Positions 49,162 through 56,744 of a stretch of 64,000 nt of DNA are shown here, piece by piece. This stretch comes from Paraburkholderia phosphatilytica. GTDB lineage: Bacteria > Pseudomonadota > Gammaproteobacteria > Burkholderiales > Burkholderiaceae. The stretch covers positions 375,123 through 439,122 of the forward strand of contig NZ_QQOA01000001.1 of the NCBI RefSeq assembly GCF_003443895.1. Direction: 5' to 3'. Made by a program: the position numbers and the translations under genes. Under the pieces are notes generated by a model that was given only the letters and a program-made list of their open reading frames with translations, was not told where the DNA came from and did no database searches. The stretch's first letter is position 1. Each line of letters opens with the position of its first letter.

Positions 49162-49788
49162 ATGAGACGAACCGCCCGCTCCGAACCAGCAATCGTGTCC
49201 CCCGACCGGGGCCGGCCACGCGAATTCGACATCGACGAAGTCACGCGTGCAGCCGGGCGCGTGTTCTGGGAGCAGGGTTACAACGCTACGTCGATAGAAA
49301 CGCTGTGCAAGTCGACAGGCCTCTTTCGCGCCAGCCTGTATAGCACGTTCGGCGACAAGCATGGCCTGCTGGTTGCGGCCTTCGACCAGTACGCGGAAGG
49401 TGCGGTCGCTCGTCTGAAGGAAAAGCTCGAAGGCAGCCTTCCCCCCGACCAGGCCTTGCGCCAGGCGCTACTTCACTACACCAAGGTCGCGGCAAAGCTG
49501 TCGGGACGACACGGATGCTTCATCACCAACACTGCGATCGAATTGCTGCCCGCTGACGAGGTCTTGCGCCAACACGTCGAATCGACGTTGCAACGCATCG
49601 CCGCTCACCTCGCCGCCGCCGTAGTCCGTGGGCAAGAGGCAGGCAAATTCGACTCGACGCTCGACGAGCATGCGGTCAGCCAGTTTCTGCTGTGTGTCAT
49701 CCAGGGCTTGCGAGTGCTTGGAAAGGTGAATGTCAGTGAAAGCGATCTCGTCTCGGTCGTCGACATGACCATGCGAGCGCTGATCTAA
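49162..49788 (+). CDS. TetR/AcrR family regulator
   Basis: The 208-residue product has a TetR helix-turn-helix at about 30-75 (EVTRAAGRVFWEQGYNATSIETLCKSTGLFRASLYSTFGDKHGLL) and a helical C-terminal ligand domain (LLPADEVLRQHVESTLQRIAAHLAAAV, QFLLCVIQGLRVLGK). It lies 31 bp upstream of an EamA transporter gene on the same strand, and a near-identical 12-bp motif precedes both genes. It probably represses both itself and the transporter. Confidence 0.88.
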   Translation: MRRTARSEPAIVSPDRGRPREFDIDEVTRAAGRVFWEQGYNATSIETLCKSTGLFRASLYSTFGDKHGLLVAAFDQYAEGAVARLKEKLEGSLPPDQALRQALLHYTKVAAKLSGRHGCFITNTAIELLPADEVLRQHVESTLQRIAAHLAAAVVRGQEAGKFDSTLDEHAVSQFLLCVIQGLRVLGKVNVSESDLVSVVDMTMRALI

Positions 49789-49807
49789 AAATTTTTTCCT
49801 ATTTCTG

Positions 49808-49819
49808 GAACGATCAGTC
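49808..49819. promoter_or_regulatory. Candidate TetR operator, copy 2
   Basis: GAACGATCAGTC lies directly before the ATG of the EamA gene (49820), where the ribosome binding site should be. It matches the copy at 49134-49145 in 11 of 12 bases. No other good Shine-Dalgarno sequence precedes this gene. Confidence 0.45.
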
Positions 49820-50830
49820 ATGAATTCACCAACAGGTTCTTCGCTGACGTCCGCGTGTCGCGACGCGCTGCAGGCGAATGTCCCGAAGCACGACAGGTAT
49901 GCGAAAGGGGTCGCGTTTTGCGTGGGCGCTACGGTATTGCTAGGCATCATGTTTCCAGTGATGACCAACGCGCTGACGCACATCGATCCGTTCACGTTCA
50001 CATCGCTGCGGTATCTGATTGCAGGTCTCGCGTTTCTCGTCCTGCTACGGATCAAGGAGGGCAAGGATGCACTACGCGCTGATGGAGAATCGCTGGCGCT
50101 CGCCTGGCTATTGGGATCGATCGGCTTTTGCGGATTCGGTTCGTTCGTGTTTCTCGGTCAACAACTCGCGGGGCCCCAAGGCGCATTGACCGCTTCGATC
50201 ATGATGGCAACCCAGCCGATGATGGGCGTCATCGTGAACGCGATCGTGCACAAGAGTCTGCCGCCCGTGCTCTCAATGCTGTTTATCCTGATGTCGTTCA
50301 CGGGTGTTTCGTTGGTGGTGACAAAGGGCGACCTGGGCGCCGCGTTACACGAGCCGCAGCACTATGCCGCGAATGTGTTGATACTCGTCGGTGCGCTGTG
50401 CTGGGTGATCTACACGTTCAGTGCGTCGCGCTTCAAGCGATGGTCCGCGTTGAAGTACACCACGCTGACGATATGGCTCGGCCTGACGACGATCTTCGGC
50501 GTGAATGCGCTGCTGTTCGCGCTCGGCGTCGTTCCGGTGCCATCGGCATCGCAACTGGCGGCAATCGCGCCTCACCTGCTGTATATGGGTCCGGTTGCGG
50601 GCTTCGTGGCGATTCTGCTCTGGAACATGGGCAACCGGATCCTCACGCCGCTCAACGGCGTGCTGTTCATGGACGTGTTACCCGTCACGGCGTTCACGGT
50701 TTCCTCGCTGACGGGGGTGATTCCGCAGCACGCACAGATCGCTGGCGCGGGTGTCACCTGCCTGGCGCTCGTTCTGAACAACGTCTTTGTTCGGCGGCGC
50801 GCAAAGCGACACCAACGCGCGACCGCATAA
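49820..50830 (+). CDS. EamA/DMT family transporter
   Basis: The 336-residue protein has ten hydrophobic segments in two EamA repeats: AKGVAFCVGATVLLGIMFPVMTNALTHIDPFTFTSLRYLIAG opens the first and NVLILVGALCWVIYTFSASRF the second. The N-terminal tail (about 30 residues) and the basic C-terminus (RRRAKRHQR) look cytoplasmic. It follows the TetR gene closely and shares its operator-like motif, so it is likely an exporter induced by the TetR ligand. Confidence 0.88.
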   Translation: MNSPTGSSLTSACRDALQANVPKHDRYAKGVAFCVGATVLLGIMFPVMTNALTHIDPFTFTSLRYLIAGLAFLVLLRIKEGKDALRADGESLALAWLLGSIGFCGFGSFVFLGQQLAGPQGALTASIMMATQPMMGVIVNAIVHKSLPPVLSMLFILMSFTGVSLVVTKGDLGAALHEPQHYAANVLILVGALCWVIYTFSASRFKRWSALKYTTLTIWLGLTTIFGVNALLFALGVVPVPSASQLAAIAPHLLYMGPVAGFVAILLWNMGNRILTPLNGVLFMDVLPVTAFTVSSLTGVIPQHAQIAGAGVTCLALVLNNVFVRRRAKRHQRATA

Positions 50831-50865
50831 GCTTTGTGCCTCGCGCCCGAATCGCTCGCGTCAGC

Positions 50866-52032
50866 TCAACCACCCTCGCCAAACCGTGCGAGCCCGAACA
50901 GCGATAGATCCAGCCGGCTCCCGCCCGATACGATGCGCTGAGCGAGCGCTTCGCCGATCGAGCTGGCGAACTTGAAGCCGTGCCCCGAGAAGCCCGTCGC
51001 GATGTGAACGCGTGGGCACGCCGCGATGCAATCGACGATGAAGTGCTCGTCCGGCGTCACGTCGTATTCGCAGACCCGGCCGACGCGCAGCGCGCCGGCA
51101 TCCGGCAGGTACTCGCGCAGGAAACGTTCGAGTTCGGGCAGATCGTCGGGCTCGTCGCCGAACGGCACGAGCGGCGCATCGGCATCGACCGGCTGGCCGC
51201 CATCGTGGCGACCGAGCTTCAGGCCCGCGCCATCCAGATCGGGAAAGCCGTAGTACTGGCCCGTCTCCGACGCGAACGCGAAAGCGCTCATGGGACCGGG
51301 CGCAAAAAGGTTCGGTGATCCGTCGAACCACGCGAAGGTTTTTCGCATGCGCGTGACCGGCAAACGCACACCAAACGGTTCGAGCAGCGCGGGCGTGCGC
51401 TTGCCCGCGCAGACGATCAGATCGCGGCCCGTGAAGCGTTCGCCGCGCGCGGTCACGACGCTGACACCGCTGTCGCCCTGTACCTCGATGCGACTGACAG
51501 GCGTATCGGCCGCCAGCGTAGCGCCAAGCGCGATAGCGAGACGGCGATAGCTTCTGACGGCCTCCTCGCAAAACAGCACGCCGGCATCGGCCTCGAAGCC
51601 AACCAGGTATTCCGCAGGCAAACGCCATGCGGGCCAGCGACGGCTCGCCTCGTCACCGTTCATGAATTCCACGGACAGCCCGTACTGCACCGCGCTGCGC
51701 TGCACTTCGCGCACGAACGGACTCGCGCCCGACCCGATGTTGACGACACCGGTACGCGCGAAGACTTTCGCGCCCGCCGCCTGCTCGAGTTCGAGCCACA
51801 GCTGCTGCGCGCGCAACGCCAGCGGCACATACGCGGCGCCTTCGCCATACGCATGACGAATCAGGCGAGTGCCGCCATGGTGCGCGCCGTGTTCGTGAGG
51901 CGGACTGTGCGCGTCAAGCAGCAGCACCTTGTGGCCCGCTTTGCTCAGGTAATAGCCGGCGGCCATCCCCATCGAACCCGCACCGATGATCAACGTGTCG
52001 AAGCTGCGGTCGTGCATGGTCTGATCTGACAT
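50866..52032 (-). CDS. solA: FAD-dependent N-methyl-tryptophan/sarcosine oxidase-like enzyme
   Basis: The 388-residue product has the FAD dinucleotide motif FDTLIIGAGSMGMAAGYYLSKAGHKVLLLD near the start and the monomeric sarcosine oxidase/SolA motifs HHGGTRLIRHAYGEGAAYVPLALRAQQLW and TGFSGHGFKFASSIGEALAQ. Such enzymes carry covalent FAD (a cysteine in an AGKRT-like region) and oxidise N-methyl amino acids. The match to SolA is by motif and length (E. coli about 372 residues). Glycine-betaine-like substrates cannot be excluded. Confidence 0.82.
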   Translation of the reverse strand: MSDQTMHDRSFDTLIIGAGSMGMAAGYYLSKAGHKVLLLDAHSPPHEHGAHHGGTRLIRHAYGEGAAYVPLALRAQQLWLELEQAAGAKVFARTGVVNIGSGASPFVREVQRSAVQYGLSVEFMNGDEASRRWPAWRLPAEYLVGFEADAGVLFCEEAVRSYRRLAIALGATLAADTPVSRIEVQGDSGVSVVTARGERFTGRDLIVCAGKRTPALLEPFGVRLPVTRMRKTFAWFDGSPNLFAPGPMSAFAFASETGQYYGFPDLDGAGLKLGRHDGGQPVDADAPLVPFGDEPDDLPELERFLREYLPDAGALRVGRVCEYDVTPDEHFIVDCIAACPRVHIATGFSGHGFKFASSIGEALAQRIVSGGSRLDLSLFGLARFGEGG

Positions 52033-52123
52033 AGGCGGGCCTTGTGGGAAGCGAATTCAGTACGTCCAGAATACCTGCTATTCCCCGCCGCCTCCCGCTT
52101 TCGCGCACATTCGTGCAATTGTC

Positions 52124-52184
52124 TGTATCGCGTGGTCGCTTAGATACATGGCGATACAAACGGCACGCCGACTTGCGCTATAAA
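52124..52184 (+). promoter_or_regulatory. Promoter of the GFA/two-component operon with GATACA direct repeat
   Basis: GATACA occurs at 52143-52148 and 52153-52158 with an exact 10-bp period; an inverted TGTATC lies at 52124-52129. A good -10, TATAAA, is at 52179-52184, which puts the second repeat over the -35 position. This is the usual geometry for activation by an OmpR-type response regulator. Confidence 0.65.
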
Positions 52185-52212
52185 GCATCCATCGTTCAAG
52201 CGGAGAAAGAGC

Positions 52213-52584
52213 ATGGGTCAAGACACACTGCGCGGTTCCTGCCACTGCGGCGCCGTCACCTTCGAGGTACGCACCGGGCTCACGCCGGCTTCGCGCTGCA
52301 ACTGCAGCCTGTGCCGCCGCAAGGGCGCGCTGATGTCGCCGATGGTCGCGAAGGAAGACCTTCACGTTCTCAGCGGCGAAGAGGCGCTCACGCTGTACCA
52401 GTTCAACACGCGCGTGGCGAAGCACTACTTCTGCAAGCACTGCGGCATCTATCCGTTCCATCAGACGCGCAAGGACCCGACGCGGTGGCGCGTGAATCTC
52501 GGCTGCCTCGAAGACGTCGATCCGTACACCGTGGAAGCGGGTCTGTCGGATGGCGCGAGCCTGTCGGTCGTGAGCGACGCATGA
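52213..52584 (+). CDS. GFA-domain (CENP-V type) zinc-binding protein
   Basis: The 123-residue product has the GFA fold: GSCHCGAVTFEV (CxC), CNCSLCRRKGA (CxxC) and YFCKHCGIYPFHQT (CxxC), enough ligands for two zinc ions. The family includes proteins once called glutathione-dependent formaldehyde-activating enzymes, though most members have no proven activity. Its stop overlaps the start of a 44-residue ORF, which is followed by a two-component system; all may share the upstream promoter. Confidence 0.85.
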   Translation: MGQDTLRGSCHCGAVTFEVRTGLTPASRCNCSLCRRKGALMSPMVAKEDLHVLSGEEALTLYQFNTRVAKHYFCKHCGIYPFHQTRKDPTRWRVNLGCLEDVDPYTVEAGLSDGASLSVVSDA

Positions 52585-52715
52585 AGCGCCTGCTCTTCAT
52601 CGTCGCGCTGTTGCTGGGCGGCTCGCTGACCGAGCAGGCGGAAGGCGCGCACGCATCGCCTTGCGGACTACTGGCAACGGAGACGTGCTCCAGTGCAAAA
52701 CGTCGAAGGGTATGA
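52581..52715 (+). CDS. Small secreted-type ORF overlapping the GFA gene
   Basis: The 44-residue ORF starts at an ATG that overlaps the GFA stop (ATGA). It has a short signal-like stretch (MKRLLFIVALLLGG) and a Cys-containing tail that ends KRRRV. It ends 7 bp before the response-regulator ATG at 52723. It may encode a real small exported protein or simply couple translation of the two neighbours. Confidence 0.4.
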   Translation: MKRLLFIVALLLGGSLTEQAEGAHASPCGLLATETCSSAKRRRV

Positions 52716-52722
52716 TGCGGCG

Positions 52723-53463
52723 ATGGACAAACCCGACCATGTGCTGATCGTCGACGACGATCGCGGCATTCGCGAACTGCTTGCCCAGTATCTGGAAAAG
52801 AACGGCATGCGGGTATCGCTCGCCGCGAACGGCCGCGAAATGCGCGCCGCGCTCGAGTACGGCGCGCCCGACCTGATCGTGCTGGACCTGATGCTGCCCG
52901 GCGACGACGGCCTCGTGCTGTGCCGCGAGCTGCGTGCAGGCAAGTTCCGCACGGTGCCGGTGCTGATGCTCACGGCGCGCAGCGAAGAAACCGATCGCAT
53001 CGTCGGGCTCGAGATGGGCGCCGACGACTACCTGGCGAAGCCGTTCGCCGTGCGCGAGCTGTTCGCACGCATCCGCTCGGTGCTGCGCCGCACGCGGATG
53101 CTGCCGCCCGGCATGCAGGTCGCGGACTCGGCACCGATGCTCGTGTTCGGCGACTGGAAGCTCGACACCACCGCGCGCCATCTGCTCGACGCCGAAGGCA
53201 CCGTGGTTGCACTGAGCGGCGCGGAATACCGGCTGCTGCGCGTGTTCCTCGATCATCCGCAGCGCGTGCTAACACGCGATCAACTGCTGAATCTCACCCA
53301 GGGCCGTCAGGCCGACGCGTTCGACCGCTCCATCGATCTGCTGGTCAGCCGTCTGCGCCAACGTCTGCAGGATGACGCGCGCGAGCCGCGCTACATCAAG
53401 ACGCTGCGCAACGAAGGCTACGTGTTCTCGTCGTCGGTCGAGATGCGCGACAACCCGCCATGA
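52723..53463 (+). CDS. OmpR family response regulator
   Basis: The 246-residue product has a receiver domain (DDD at 11-13, phospho-acceptor Asp55 in LIVLDLMLPGDDG, Lys in YLAKPF) and a C-terminal winged helix (LSGAEYRLLRVFLDHPQRVLTRDQLLNLT, DRSIDLLVSRLRQRL, IKTLRNEGYVFS). ATG 52723 (MDKPDHV) is used; a GTG at 52693 is an alternative. Its stop overlaps the kinase start. It is the natural candidate to bind the GATACA repeats found at its own operon and two other sites. Confidence 0.9.
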   Translation: MDKPDHVLIVDDDRGIRELLAQYLEKNGMRVSLAANGREMRAALEYGAPDLIVLDLMLPGDDGLVLCRELRAGKFRTVPVLMLTARSEETDRIVGLEMGADDYLAKPFAVRELFARIRSVLRRTRMLPPGMQVADSAPMLVFGDWKLDTTARHLLDAEGTVVALSGAEYRLLRVFLDHPQRVLTRDQLLNLTQGRQADAFDRSIDLLVSRLRQRLQDDAREPRYIKTLRNEGYVFSSSVEMRDNPP

Positions 53464-54779
53464 GCACGCTGCCCGCCTGGCGTTGGCCGCGCACGCTGTT
53501 CGCGCGGTTGAGCCTGATTCTCTGCATCGGCCTCGCGGTCGCGCAGGCGCTGTCGTTCTGGCTCACGTTGACCGAGCGCGACGACGCCACGCGCGACGTG
53601 ATGATGGGCTACATCGAGCGCGAGGTGGCAAGCTCGGTCGCGCTGCTCGACCATCTGCCGCCCGATCAGCGCGCGGTATGGATACCGAAGCTCGCGCGGC
53701 GCAGCTATCAGTTCGTGCTCGGCACCGGTATTCCCGGCACGCCGCCCGGCGCGCGTCTGTCGAAACGCGTCGAAGAAGCCGTGACTGCTGGCATCGGCGA
53801 TCAGTATCACGTCACCGCGAACGCGGTGCCCGGCGATCGCGAACGGCTGCAGGTGCATCTGACGCTCAGCGACGGCACGCCGCTCACGATCGACATGCGG
53901 CCGATGCCGTCGATTCCGCTGTCGCCGTGGCTGCCCGTCGTGCTGGTGCTGCAACTGACGGTGCTCGCAGTGTGCTGCTGGCTCGCAGTGCGCGTCGCGA
54001 CCCGGCCGCTCGATCAACTCGCGCGCGCCGCGGATACGCTGGGCCCGGACCTGAAGGCCGATCGTCTGCAGGAAAGCGGGCCGTCCGAAGTGGCGCGTGC
54101 GGCGAAGGCGTTCAACGCGATGCAGGACCGCATCAAGACATACATGACCGAGCGCATGCAGATTCTGTCGTCGATCTCGCACGATCTGCAGACGCCGATC
54201 ACGCGCATGCGGCTGCGGCTCGACGTGATGGACGACATACCGGAGAGCGCGAAGCTGCAACAGGATCTGCGCGAGATGGAAGCGCTCGTAAAGGAAGGCG
54301 TGACCTATGCGCGCACGATGCACGGCACGCTCGAGAAGTCGAGCCGCGTCGATCCCGACGCGCTGCTGGACAGCATGGTCTGCGATTACGTGGATGCAGG
54401 TCAGCAGGTCACCTGTCGCGGCACGATCGGCACGTCGGTCACGACGCGTCCGCAGTCGTTGCGGCGCCTCTTCACCAACCTGATCGACAACGCGCTCAAA
54501 TTTTCGGGCGCCGCGGAGATCGAGGTGAAGCGCCTCTCGGACGAGCAGGTGTCGATCGCCGTGCTCGATCGCGGTCCGGGCATTCCGGAAGATTCACTCG
54601 AAACCGTCTTCGAGCCCTTCGTGCGGCTCGAGAAATCGCGCAATCGCGAAACGGGCGGCACGGGCCTCGGCCTCGCGATCGCTCGACAACTCGCGCAGGC
54701 GCTCGACGCCACCCTCACGCTGCGCAACCGCACGGGCGGCGGACTCGAAGCACGCGTCGTCTTCAACAAGCTGCGCTGA
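53460..54779 (+). CDS. HAMP-containing sensor histidine kinase
   Basis: The 439-residue product has an N-terminal membrane helix (about 12-35), a periplasmic sensor (about 36-155), a second helix (WLPVVLVLQLTVLAVCCWLAV), a HAMP domain (TRPLDQLARAADTLG), a His-kinase domain with SSISHDLQTPITRMRLRL (phospho-acceptor His) and an HATPase (FTNLIDNALKFS, DRGPGIP, GTGLGLAIARQL). It overlaps the response regulator by 4 bp and forms a pair with it. The layout is EnvZ-like; the stimulus is unknown. Confidence 0.92.
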   Translation: MSTLPAWRWPRTLFARLSLILCIGLAVAQALSFWLTLTERDDATRDVMMGYIEREVASSVALLDHLPPDQRAVWIPKLARRSYQFVLGTGIPGTPPGARLSKRVEEAVTAGIGDQYHVTANAVPGDRERLQVHLTLSDGTPLTIDMRPMPSIPLSPWLPVVLVLQLTVLAVCCWLAVRVATRPLDQLARAADTLGPDLKADRLQESGPSEVARAAKAFNAMQDRIKTYMTERMQILSSISHDLQTPITRMRLRLDVMDDIPESAKLQQDLREMEALVKEGVTYARTMHGTLEKSSRVDPDALLDSMVCDYVDAGQQVTCRGTIGTSVTTRPQSLRRLFTNLIDNALKFSGAAEIEVKRLSDEQVSIAVLDRGPGIPEDSLETVFEPFVRLEKSRNRETGGTGLGLAIARQLAQALDATLTLRNRTGGGLEARVVFNKLR

Positions 54780-54860
54780 CAAAACCCAATCGGCATCGCA
54801 TCGCGCGGGGACTGCCTGGGCGCTGCGTCTACACTGCGTCAGCGCTGCCGCGTCGGCGCA

Positions 54861-54876
54861 TGTATCTCAATGTATC
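54861..54876 (+). promoter_or_regulatory. TGTATC-N4-TGTATC direct repeat before the Tat hydrolase gene
   Basis: TGTATC at 54861-54866 and 54871-54876 has an exact 10-bp period. It is the reverse complement of the GATACA-N4-GATACA element at 23931 and 52143. It lies 170 bp before the hydrolase start; a further GATACA half site is at 54933-54938. Confidence 0.6.
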
Positions 54877-55046
54877 GAGCGACGCGGCGGACACAGCAGA
54901 ACACACTCGCACCCCTCGCTGTACATAACCCGGATACATCGGGCGTATGTAATGTCTTCACACGCGCAACGACTCGTTTCGAACCCACGGCGCGTGTCAT
55001 TCATCAGACTCATCCAATCATTCGAACAGGAACAGGAGTGTCCATC

Positions 55047-56090
55047 ATGCAAGACATCGAGAATCCGCGCCGCCGCCGTCTTCTGGGCGTGAGCGCTGCC
55101 GCCGCCAGCATCGCCGCGCTCGAACTGGGCTTGAGCGGACTGGCCAACGCGCAGACGAATGCTGCGGCCAACGGTGGCGCGTCGTCGAATACATCGTTCG
55201 CGGCACTCAAGCAGATTCGCGCCGGCGTGCTCGACATCGGCTACGCGGAAGTCGGCCCGAGCGACGGCCCGCCGGTCATCCTGCTGCATGGCTGGCCGTA
55301 CGACATCTACAGCTTCGTCGACGTCGCGCCGATGCTCGCGGCCGCCGGCTACCGCGTGCTGGTGCCCTGGCTGCGCGGCTACGGCACCACCCGCTTCGTG
55401 TCCGATAAAACGCCGCGCAACGGCCAGCAGGCCGTGGTCGCCGTCGACATCATCGCGTTCATGGATGCGATGAAGATTCAAAGCGCGGTGATCGCCGGCT
55501 TCGACTGGGGCGCGAGAACCGCCGACATCATCGCCGCGCTGTGGCCCGAACGCTGCCGCGCGCTGGTTTCGGTGAGCGGCTATCTGATCGGCAGCCAGCA
55601 GGCGAACCAGGCGCCGTTGCCGCCGCAAGCCGAACTCGCGTGGTGGTATCAGTTCTACTTCGCGACCGAGCGCGGCGTGCGCGGCTACGAAGCCAACCGT
55701 CATGATTTCGCGAAGCTCATCTGGCACACTGCCTCGCCGAAATGGAACTTCGACGACGCGACGTTCGAGCGTTCCGCGCAAGCGCTGCAGAACCCCGATC
55801 ACGTCGCGATCACGATTCACAACTACCGCTGGCGGCTCGGGCTGGTGAAGGGCGAATCGAAATATGATGCGCTCGAACAGCGCCTCGCCACCTCACCTGC
55901 GATCAGCGTGCCGACCATCACGATGGAGGGCGATGCGAACGGCGCGCCGCATCCGCAGCCTTCCGCGTATGCGAGCAAGTTCACTGGCAAGTATGCGCAC
56001 CGCACGTTGACGGGCGGTATCGGACACAACCTGCCGCAGGAAGCGCCGCGCGCGTTCGCGGATGCGGTGATCGATGTCGCGAAGGGGTGA
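55047..56090 (+). CDS. Tat-exported alpha/beta hydrolase, epoxide hydrolase type
   Basis: The 347-residue product begins with a Tat signal (RRRRLLGVS at 8-16, then a hydrophobic stretch to SGLANAQT). The hydrolase domain has VILLHGWPYDIYSF (oxyanion HG), WLRGYGTTRF and the nucleophile elbow GFDWGARTAD with Asp153; the histidine is in GGIGHNLPQEAP. An Asp nucleophile points to an epoxide-hydrolase or dehalogenase-like reaction in the periplasm. ATG 55047 has GGAG upstream. It lies downstream of the two-component pair and has a TGTATC direct repeat before it. Confidence 0.83.
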   Translation: MQDIENPRRRRLLGVSAAAASIAALELGLSGLANAQTNAAANGGASSNTSFAALKQIRAGVLDIGYAEVGPSDGPPVILLHGWPYDIYSFVDVAPMLAAAGYRVLVPWLRGYGTTRFVSDKTPRNGQQAVVAVDIIAFMDAMKIQSAVIAGFDWGARTADIIAALWPERCRALVSVSGYLIGSQQANQAPLPPQAELAWWYQFYFATERGVRGYEANRHDFAKLIWHTASPKWNFDDATFERSAQALQNPDHVAITIHNYRWRLGLVKGESKYDALEQRLATSPAISVPTITMEGDANGAPHPQPSAYASKFTGKYAHRTLTGGIGHNLPQEAPRAFADAVIDVAKG

Positions 56091-56248
56091 ATGCGCCCTA
56101 CGAACAGGCAACGCGAAACTTGCTGCATGATTCCCACGTGAAACGCGGACGTAAGCCAGCATGACTCGATGAGACCTGACACATGGCACCGCTGTCAGGT
56201 CCCTTTCGAAAAGGTTCGGACTGCGATATCACACGCTAAAATTTTTAC

Positions 56249-56278
56249 TTGCGCTTACGCACGCACGCCGAATACAAT
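56249..56278 (+). promoter_or_regulatory. Candidate promoter of the porin leader
   Basis: TTGCGC (56249-56254) and TACAAT (56273-56278) are separated by 18 bp, with an AT-rich stretch just upstream. It would give a transcript starting near 56285 and a leader of about 460 bases before the porin ATG. Confidence 0.5.
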
Positions 56279-56306
56279 CCGCCCGTCTCATCGAAAGGAG
56301 TCCCTC

Positions 56307-56372
56307 GTGGACACATGCTCTGGTAGTAGCAGTTCCGTGCCGGCAGACGCCGGCCATGCTATCGCGAGCTAG
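56307..56372 (+). CDS. Possible 21-residue leader peptide upstream of the porin gene
   Basis: A GTG start has a near-ideal ribosome binding site (AAAGGAG) and opens 21 codons ending in TAG: MDTCSGSSSSVPADAGHAIA plus a final Ser. Ser and Cys codons cluster near the start (SGSSSS). A short ORF with such a strong initiation site, about 370 bp before a porin gene and just after a good promoter, suggests a leader peptide that senses translation. I do not recognise it from a known system. Confidence 0.45.
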   Translation: MDTCSGSSSSVPADAGHAIAS

Positions 56373-56744
56373 CCGACGCAGGTTCACGCCTTCGCCGCTA
56401 ACTCGCCTGAGTCGGGTTAGCGCGCTTCAACACTGACTGGCGAAAGCCGGTCTTTCAGCAGCACGCTTCCTCTGTTCGTTTGCAACGACCGCTGTCCGCA
56501 GCTTCGCCTGCGAGGTGTCGTCGCGTTTGCACGTCGTTCGGCCGATGGCCGGACTGGACGGGGGTCGTCACGTTCGTCAATTTCTTCACAAGGTTTCGCG
56601 AGCGCGTCTCGCCGGTTTTGCTTGAGCTCGTCTTCGCGCAGTACGACAAAAAAGGAAACCGAATAATTGTCTCGTCACGCGGCGAGCGTTTGATTGACCC
56701 ATAAACGCAGATTCATTTCCACAAAAACTCAGCCCCCACTCATC
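56373..56744 (+). promoter_or_regulatory. Long porin leader region with hairpin
   Basis: This 372-bp stretch has no convincing gene. A strong hairpin CGCTAACTCG-CCTGAGT-CGGGTTAGCG lies at about 56396-56422 (10 pairs, one wobble). No T tract follows. The porin ATG has no clear Shine-Dalgarno sequence, so translation may depend on leader structure. Confidence 0.35.

Noticed and set aside
56480..56704. 74-codon frame in the porin leader
   Set aside because: It has a non-ATG start, no ribosome binding site and no recognisable domain, and it lies in the structured leader.
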